Shown here piece after piece: positions 22,828-27,773 of a stretch of 27,773 nt of DNA; within the stretch, counting starts at the first letter, position 1; each line of letters begins with the position of its first letter. Where the stretch lies: IMG/VR virus record IMGVR_UViG_3300031772_000221, positions 1 through 27,773 of that record. The stretch is one strand, 5' to 3'. The notes below the pieces were generated by a model. That model worked only from the letters and a program-made list of their open reading frames with translations, did no database searches and was not told the DNA's origin. This stretch comes from a virus. The position numbers were made by a program, and so were the translations under genes.

Positions 22828-23163
22828 TTATTTCTCCTCCGCCTTCTTCGGTCGTCCGGGCTTTTTGGGTGAGGGGGCCGGGACGGGTTCCACGTCCTCA
22901 GTCCCGGATATCTCCGGGGTTTGGGCCTCGGCCCCCATGTTGCCCTTACTCATGTCCTCGACGTCGCGCTCGTCGTGCGTGGTGATCATCCGGCTCGGGT
23001 CCCAGCCTGCCGTTGCGGGTTGCGCCTTCGGCCCCGGGATTTTTTCGGTGGTTAAGACCGTTAGCTTTTCCGGCTCTCCGGCCTTCTTTATCCCGACCTC
23101 GTTCGTCGTAACGATGACGTTCCGGTAAGTCCGGCCACCGATCATGCGTGATCCTTCACTCAT
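22828..23163 (-). CDS. Hypothetical protein with AT-hook-like C-terminus
   Basis: The 111-residue product has a short beta-like N-terminus (RTYRNVIVTTNEVG, LTVLTTEKIPGP). A Pro/Glu-rich, probably disordered middle follows and it ends in KKPGRPKKAEEK. GRPKK resembles an AT-hook DNA minor groove binding motif, but is also common in basic tails. GGAG precedes ATG 23163. It sits between the portal and the protease gene. No family recognised. Confidence 0.5.
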   Translation of the reverse strand: MSEGSRMIGGRTYRNVIVTTNEVGIKKAGEPEKLTVLTTEKIPGPKAQPATAGWDPSRMITTHDERDVEDMSKGNMGAEAQTPEISGTEDVEPVPAPSPKKPGRPKKAEEK

Positions 23164-23169
23164 TTTTAA

Positions 23170-23403
23170 TTACTCCTTCGCCGCTGGCTCAAACCGCCCG
23201 TCGTTGTCCCGGCAATGCTTCCGCGCGGCGTCCTCCGTCCAGTCCGCCGTGGGGTAGCGATACGCCTGGGTCGTGGTTTTGGATTCGCCCTTCAACCTGC
23301 CGATGATGATTGAAAGGATCCCGGTCTTCATCCGGCGAAACGAGTCTGGCTGAAAATCCCCAGGCTCCCGAATTCTGCAACTTGCCTCGTGTGGATATGG
23401 CAT
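23170..23403 (-). CDS. Small hypothetical protein (WTxxxAxxH module)
   Basis: The 77-residue product contains MKTGILSIIIGRLKGESKTTTQ followed by AYRYPTADWTEDAARKHCRD and RFEPAAKE. The WTEDAARKHC pattern resembles a short module found at the start of, or near, some phage prohead proteases; here it stands alone. AGAGGTG precedes ATG 23403. It is the first minus-strand gene after the endonuclease insertion, and its start codon lies next to that gene's promoter. Function unknown. Confidence 0.5.
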   Translation of the reverse strand: MPYPHEASCRIREPGDFQPDSFRRMKTGILSIIIGRLKGESKTTTQAYRYPTADWTEDAARKHCRDNDGRFEPAAKE

Positions 23404-23416
23404 TCTACACCTCTTC

Positions 23417-23445
23417 TTGACTTATTCGTTTTAATATGGCATAAT
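23417..23445 (+). promoter_or_regulatory. Near-consensus sigma70 promoter of the HNH gene
   Basis: TTGACT (23417-23422) and CATAAT (23440-23445) are 17 bases apart, differing from consensus at one position in each box. The start of transcription would be near 23452. It reads the plus strand, against the operon. Confidence 0.7.
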
Positions 23446-23467
23446 TAATACTATGAGAGAAAAGAGA

Positions 23468-24010
23468 ATGAAAAAAAATGAACAAATCCTCGATTCTGGT
23501 TCGATCATTTCTTGGAATAAAGAGTTTCAAAAAACCGATCCTAATGGATCGAAGAGAGTTATGGTTAATATCACTTGTGGCAAATGTGGAAATATTCGTC
23601 CGTGGCGAAAAGATATGGTTTTGATGAAATTGAAAACAGGTATCTTTACAGGCGTTTGTTGGAAATGTTTTATTCATCTTACATGGCAAGAAAAACATAG
23701 AAATCGTCCTCTTAAGCGAAAACAAACTCCACATGGATATATGAAAATATTTCTTGGTATTCATCATCCAATGACAGATAAGCGTGGTGAAATTTATGAA
23801 CATCGTCTTGTAATGTCTGAACATCTTGGCCGTCCATTGGAAACCTGGGAAACGGTTCATCATAAAAACGGAAATCGAGCAGATAACCGAATTGACAATC
23901 TTGAACTTTTCCCTTCCTATGAACATAAATCTACGGATAGAATGAGCCAACGAATCAAACAATTGGAATCTATCCTTATTGAAAATCATATTTCCGTTCC
24001 TAAATCCTGA
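23468..24010 (+). CDS. HNH homing-type endonuclease
   Basis: The 180-residue product (from ATG 23468) has a zinc-knuckle pair, TCGKCG and CWKCF, then a typical phage HNH core: YEHRLVMSEHLGRPL, VHHKNGNRADNRIDNLELF and PSYEH. The composition is clearly AT-rich compared with all neighbours, a sign of recent transfer. I prefer ATG 23468 over 23453, because transcription probably begins at about 23452 and an AGAGA sequence precedes 23468. Its end overlaps the portal end by 25 bases, tail to tail. HNH genes beside terminases can aid packaging, but its own promoter and composition favour a homing element. Confidence 0.85.
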   Translation: MKKNEQILDSGSIISWNKEFQKTDPNGSKRVMVNITCGKCGNIRPWRKDMVLMKLKTGIFTGVCWKCFIHLTWQEKHRNRPLKRKQTPHGYMKIFLGIHHPMTDKRGEIYEHRLVMSEHLGRPLETWETVHHKNGNRADNRIDNLELFPSYEHKSTDRMSQRIKQLESILIENHISVPKS

Positions 24011-25335
24011 GTCTCCGGGGCCCCCTTTGTAAATTTCTCAAGCGCCTTTCCGTCTTCCTCGTCGCGCCGTTTTTTCTCGGCCTCCGCATCAAATCCGGGC
24101 ACCTGGGCAAGCAGTCCCGGAAGCGTGAGTGCGCCACCCAAGAACATCGGCAGATAAACCCACTGAACGCGATCCCATTGCGCCTGGGTAATCCTCACGA
24201 GTTCAACGCCAACCTTGGCAGGGTCGAGTCGCGTCCCAATTTTAACTTCGGCATTCCACATCAACATTGCCTTTGCTATCAGCTCCTGGTATCCGCCCCT
24301 CCAGATTTCGCGCTCCTTTGACGTCGAGGCCTCGATGAGTTCGAGCAGGCTTTCATTCGCCGCGCCGTACTTCGTCGTAAGCTCCGGCGCACCCAGGAAA
24401 TGGATCGGGACGCCCGTCGTCCCCGATATCATCTTCATCAGGGTTATAATTTCATTTTCAATGACCTGCTGGCCGGAGGCGTCCGGCTGGACATAGCTGA
24501 ATTTTCCGGTATGCGCGAATGCCTTGCCAATCTTCCAGTTCGTTTTGTCAAGGGCCTCATTTATTACCTTAGCTTGGGCCGCATCAGCACATTCGAAGTC
24601 CGGCGTTGGCGCCGCATAAAGCCGATTGATTTCACGCCAGTCCCGGAGCGCCTTATCAAGATTGTCGATCTGCGTCAGGCACTTTCCGACCCGCGGCATG
24701 GCGTCGTTCGGCATATTTAGACGCCCACCGAATTTCTTATAGACGAAGGCCGGCGGCTCAAGGGTCGCGGCCTCTTTTCCCTCCTCTTTCCACGTCGCCT
24801 TTTCAATCTTCGCGTAGTCGTTCGCGTCGGTTTTAATCTCGTACTTCGTCTGCGTCCAACTCACCCACCGAATCATGATCTTCGTCCACTTCTTGGCCTC
24901 ATCATTCGGATCGGCAACTGATTCGGCAAATAACTTAATCAGCATCTTGCCCTCGATCTCCGCCTCCTTTGCCAGGTCCTGGGCGAGTTCGTGGTCGAGG
25001 CCGTTGTCCTCGATGAATTTCTGGGCAAATGCCGTTTCGTTTTCGGCGTCTTCCGCCTTGGCCGTGAGTTTCAGGCCCTGGCCGATGGTAAACGCGGCCC
25101 GCAGGTCGATGACGTTCCCCGTCTGCAAGACGCCCCAGTCGGCGATGCCCTGGTACTTCCTTGAGATTTCCGTGACGGCCTTATCGTATGTCTGATAACT
25201 ATTGCCCTTATACTTCGCCCGCCGCTCCTCGTCGCCAGCGACAAGCATGTTCTCCTGAACGGATCGCAGCCGCTTAACCTCGGTTCTAAGCGCCACGACT
25301 TCCTTCACCCCGGGGATGAATTCAAGTATTCGCAT
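23986..25335 (-). CDS. Portal protein
   Basis: The 449-residue product follows the large terminase. It has a helical N-terminus (KEVVALRTEVKRLRSVQEN), DWGVLQTGNVIDLRAAFTIG, a long stem/wing region with EGKMLIKLFAE, and KFSYVQPDASGQQVIENE leading to MISGTTGVPIHFLG, typical of portal crown/stem parts. It forms the dodecameric DNA gate at one capsid vertex. I start at ATG 25335, which overlaps the terminase stop as TGATG and has GAGG seven bases before; a TTG at 25338 is the longer option. The C-terminal seven codons lie opposite the HNH gene's end, so the insertion may have altered the tail end. Confidence 0.85.
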   Translation of the reverse strand: MRILEFIPGVKEVVALRTEVKRLRSVQENMLVAGDEERRAKYKGNSYQTYDKAVTEISRKYQGIADWGVLQTGNVIDLRAAFTIGQGLKLTAKAEDAENETAFAQKFIEDNGLDHELAQDLAKEAEIEGKMLIKLFAESVADPNDEAKKWTKIMIRWVSWTQTKYEIKTDANDYAKIEKATWKEEGKEAATLEPPAFVYKKFGGRLNMPNDAMPRVGKCLTQIDNLDKALRDWREINRLYAAPTPDFECADAAQAKVINEALDKTNWKIGKAFAHTGKFSYVQPDASGQQVIENEIITLMKMISGTTGVPIHFLGAPELTTKYGAANESLLELIEASTSKEREIWRGGYQELIAKAMLMWNAEVKIGTRLDPAKVGVELVRITQAQWDRVQWVYLPMFLGGALTLPGLLAQVPGFDAEAEKKRRDEEDGKALEKFTKGAPETQDLGTEI

Positions 25336-26822
25336 CAATAGACCTCATGCTTGGTGAAGCCGAAATATGCGCCGAATTTTTCCTTCGGCTCATAGAATGC
25401 GAGCAGGAAACTGTCGGCGTCATCTGGGGACCGGAACCCTCGGGCCTTGTAGTCATCTTTGCTTTCGACGACCCGGCGGCCCTTTTTATCCAATCCCTTA
25501 CTTTTGCGATTCACGAGCTCCGTCATCAGCCGGTCGTTATTCGGGCATGCGATTTCCTGGATGATCTTCCCGACCTCGAACCACATCTCGGATGCGATGT
25601 TGGGATACTTGTCCGGTTCGCTGGCTTCACCGCCGAAGCAGACGGGGACGATGTTATATCCCCTTGCCTGAAGGATATCCGTGAGTCCGCCGCCGACTCC
25701 GGTGTCATCAATCTTGATTCGCATATTCTTGTTGTAGGCAAAGAACCGTTCGGCCTCGTCCGCGATATAAACGAGCTTGGCTTTTTCGGGAAGACCTGCG
25801 GTTGAAATCGTCTTAGAATCAATGAGCTTCATTCCCTTGCGATGCTTGAATACCGTATCATCCGCACCACCTCTAGCCACATCGATTCCGCCTTCGTCAG
25901 CTCCGTCGCCGTTGAAATCCGCCTTGTCCCAGTTGGTGAACATCTGATTGACCTGGCTGAGCTTTATGATCGAATCCGCCCCGGCATCAACGATCTCCCC
26001 GAGGACTTTCGTCTGGTAGAGGACTGAGTCTTCGCCCCAGTCTTTCTTGCTGTCTGCAATGTATTTCGGCGTAGCGATTTGAATCGATATGCCGGCCGAA
26101 TCCGTCCATGTCCGCTTGAACCTGTCGGGCCGCATGAGGTCCAGGATGTCGATCCCCCGGAACTTCTCTCCGGTTACGTATGGTGAATCGAAGGCCGAAA
26201 TATGGATTCTGTTCCAGTCGCTTTTATCGCCCTGAAAAATCTTCCAATACTGATCCCCCACCTGAATACCGTCCGTCGTGGAAATCGCTAACCATCGACA
26301 AAGTCCGCCCGTCATGGTCCCGCGGACCGCATCCCAGAGCCATTGAGGAATCCCCTTCGCCTCATCGAAGATAAACAGAATCGCTGGCGCGTGCCATCCC
26401 TCGGCCCGGGCTGGCTTGTCTGTCGAAAAGCCTATGGCGTAATGGTCCGCATCATCGGACTTTATCTCCGTCATGAGACATTCGCCTTCGAGCACGAAGC
26501 GGCTGCGGGCATAGATCGCGTTAATCTCGGACCACAAGAGCATTTTCATTTGGGTGAAGGTCGGGGCGGTCGTGACGACCTTTGAATTATCGAAACAGTT
26601 GAGAAACCATACGACGAGTTCGGCTGCACTGAACGTCTTGGAAACTCCATGACTGGACCTGACGGCGGTCTTCTCGTTATCGCGGACGGATTGAAGGATT
26701 TCGCGTTGCTTTGACCAAGTGAGATGACCTAGCGCATGCTCACAAAAAAACGAGGGGTCCTTTCGGTATTCAAGCATGAAATTGGTCATGACGGTGCGGG
26801 TCTCGACGTCAATCACCGGCAA
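25335..26822 (-). CDS. terL: Terminase large subunit
   Basis: The product (495 residues from TTG 26822) has the ATPase Walker A-like RSSHGVSKT (55-63) and Walker B ILFIFDE (148-154). The C-terminal nuclease has acidic residues in GGIDVARGGADD (about 314-322), KIDDTGVGGG (about 370-379) and PDDADSFLLAF near 466. It drives DNA into the capsid and cuts it. A GTG at 26816 is better spaced from the AAGGGGG site and may be the true start, giving two residues less. It overlaps the small subunit gene by 14 bases. Confidence 0.95.
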   Translation of the reverse strand: MPVIDVETRTVMTNFMLEYRKDPSFFCEHALGHLTWSKQREILQSVRDNEKTAVRSSHGVSKTFSAAELVVWFLNCFDNSKVVTTAPTFTQMKMLLWSEINAIYARSRFVLEGECLMTEIKSDDADHYAIGFSTDKPARAEGWHAPAILFIFDEAKGIPQWLWDAVRGTMTGGLCRWLAISTTDGIQVGDQYWKIFQGDKSDWNRIHISAFDSPYVTGEKFRGIDILDLMRPDRFKRTWTDSAGISIQIATPKYIADSKKDWGEDSVLYQTKVLGEIVDAGADSIIKLSQVNQMFTNWDKADFNGDGADEGGIDVARGGADDTVFKHRKGMKLIDSKTISTAGLPEKAKLVYIADEAERFFAYNKNMRIKIDDTGVGGGLTDILQARGYNIVPVCFGGEASEPDKYPNIASEMWFEVGKIIQEIACPNNDRLMTELVNRKSKGLDKKGRRVVESKDDYKARGFRSPDDADSFLLAFYEPKEKFGAYFGFTKHEVY

Positions 26823-27378
26823 CCCCCTTCATGGATTTTTTGAAGTCGGCGAGGGAGAGTTTGGCGTTAATGTTGACTTCGCCGAAGATCCCGACCTTGG
26901 TATCCTTAAAGAACCCGAGATGCTTTCCGATGAGTTCCAAGGCGGGAATTTTACAATGTGTCTTAAATTTGACCTTATCGTTGACGATATTCGATTCTTT
27001 TCCGTCCGCGGATTCGCGGATCGTCCGATTTTCCTCAATCGATTCCAAGGCCCTGGATGTTCCTTTAGGCATATCTTCGAAACCCTTGGCCCTGATCGCG
27101 CCGGTGTCTTTATCGATCGTGATATAGTCTCGAAGGTCCGAACGGCCAATGAGCCAAAGTTCTCGGAGCCATTCATCAGCAGAGATCTCAAGTCTTTTCG
27201 ATCGTTCCTTCATCAGGTCCCGAATGACTTTCTGGATGTTAACGTTTGACAACAGGCGAGCTCCCGCTTGTCTTGCCGTCCTTCGAGAATATCCGCACCG
27301 CTTCGCCGCTCTCGTCGCGCTCAAATCAACAAGGAACTCCTTAGGGAATAGGTCTCGGCGAGGAGAAGATTTTTTCAT
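26809..27378 (-). CDS. terS: Terminase small subunit (Terminase_2-like)
   Basis: The 189-residue product has an N-terminal helix-turn-helix (LSATRAAKRCGYSRRTARQAGARLLSN at about 18-45), then RDLMKERSKRLEISADEWL and a central strand region, ending in a helical KIPALELIGKHLGFF motif typical of Terminase_2 proteins. It recognises phage DNA for packaging. GGAAGGGG precedes ATG 27378. It sits directly upstream of the large subunit, as usual. Confidence 0.9.
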   Translation of the reverse strand: MKKSSPRRDLFPKEFLVDLSATRAAKRCGYSRRTARQAGARLLSNVNIQKVIRDLMKERSKRLEISADEWLRELWLIGRSDLRDYITIDKDTGAIRAKGFEDMPKGTSRALESIEENRTIRESADGKESNIVNDKVKFKTHCKIPALELIGKHLGFFKDTKVGIFGEVNINAKLSLADFKKSMKGVAGD

Positions 27379-27380
27379 TC

Positions 27381-27707
27381 TTACCCCTTCCGCCCCAGAA
27401 GCAGATCGACCTTGCCTTCAATGCGAACAAGCGCTTTTCCGGTATTGTCCTTGAACTCGACGAGGCCCGAGATCGCTTCTCCATGCTCCTGACACTTCTT
27501 GCCCGTTCCAGGCTTTTCCGCTGGGGTTAATTTCGTGGCGCAGTTCCCGCTCGCCTTCCACTTACGGTTGTTGAAGATGATCGAAAGCCAAGAGCCGACG
27601 GCGGCGACTCCGGCCAGCCCTACCGCGGGCCACGTGACGGGATCGCCATGCCGAATAGCCTCTGAGGCCGTTTGCGCCGCGAGCATGAAGATGGGTAGGA
27701 GTATCAT
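27381..27707 (-). CDS. Small membrane protein with cytoplasmic coiled tail
   Basis: The 108-residue product has a hydrophobic start (MILLPIFMLAAQTAS) and a second hydrophobic segment (about 27-46, VGLAGVAAVGSWLSIIF). A Cys/His-bearing tail follows and ends with an amphipathic helix (ISGLVEFKDNTGKALVRIEG). Such a layout recalls small phage membrane proteins (haemolysin/XhlA-like or lysis accessory), and lysis genes near the terminase are known in some phages. The ATG overlaps the previous stop by ATGA. The specific role is unknown. Confidence 0.5.
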   Translation of the reverse strand: MILLPIFMLAAQTASEAIRHGDPVTWPAVGLAGVAAVGSWLSIIFNNRKWKASGNCATKLTPAEKPGTGKKCQEHGEAISGLVEFKDNTGKALVRIEGKVDLLLGRKG

Positions 27708-27772
27708 TTCTTCCCCTTCTCACATTCCTTGAGTTTAACCTCAAGGAGCCGGACTTTCCCGAGAACTTGGAA
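27704..27772 (-). CDS. C-terminus of an upstream gene, cut by the window edge
   Basis: The frame ending FQVLGKVRLLEVKLKECEKG-KK at TGA 27704 is open to the right edge. It is basic and leucine-spaced (a likely coiled coil). Its stop overlaps the membrane protein start as ATGA, so it belongs to the same operon. Its pairing with a small membrane protein is suggestive of a lysis-type gene pair, but this is weak. Confidence 0.5.
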   Translation of the reverse strand, partial: FQVLGKVRLLEVKLKECEKGKK

Positions 27773-27773
27773 G

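Noticed and set aside
1-27773. tRNA genes, integrase, attachment sites, lysogeny repressor
   Set aside because: I saw no cloverleaf sequence, no recombinase and no repressor here. Whether this is a free phage or a prophage cannot be decided from the window.

Overview
This window is the late (structural) region of a tailed double-stranded DNA phage or prophage with a long, non-contractile (siphovirus-like) tail. Almost every gene is on the minus strand, so the map reads from right to left. Genes are tightly packed, often with ATGA stop/start overlaps and strong GGAGG-type ribosome binding sites. The host cannot be named from the sequence. The moderately high GC content, the sigma70-like promoters and a heptosyltransferase-type gene fit a Gram-negative bacterium, but that is inference.

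Layout, right to left: a small membrane protein (27.4-27.7 kb); terminase small and large subunits and portal (24.0-27.4 kb); a foreign-looking HNH endonuclease gene on the plus strand (23.5-24.0 kb); four small uncharacterised genes (22.4-23.4 kb); a prohead protease/scaffold gene with a nested scaffold start (21.2-22.4 kb); decoration protein and major capsid protein (19.8-21.2 kb), followed by an intrinsic terminator; a four-gene glycosyltransferase/methyltransferase cassette (15.4-19.7 kb); a head-tail connector gene and two repeat or fibre-like virion proteins (12.6-15.4 kb); a MuF/SPP1 gp7-type head protein containing an intein (10.8-12.6 kb); head closure, neck and tail terminator genes (9.6-10.8 kb); tail tube, tail assembly chaperones with a -1 frameshift, and tape measure (5.6-9.6 kb); tail tip and hub-like proteins (3.1-5.6 kb); a collar-domain fibre with sixteen HxH motifs, a small protein, a C1q-like fibre and a permuted papain-like (NlpC/P60-type) protein (0.26-3.1 kb).

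The most striking object is the intein in the MuF-like gene (10890-11708). The minus strand encodes a complete Hint splicing domain inserted at the conserved HPN|C motif. The plus strand of the same DNA encodes a complete Vsr-like (EDxHD-type) homing endonuclease with an N-terminal helix-turn-helix. That antisense gene has a perfect consensus promoter (TTGACA, 17 bp, TATAAT) and a GGAGG ribosome binding site, both placed inside the DNA for the intein's C-terminal splicing blocks. Its stop codon ends two bases short of the intein boundary (11706-11707 intervene). The two reading frames are in exact codon register. Everything needed for splicing and for homing is therefore packed into about 819 bp, read in both directions.

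The only two plus-strand genes I accept are the two nucleases, and each carries its own sigma70-like promoter. They look like selfish elements riding in an otherwise one-directional morphogenesis operon.
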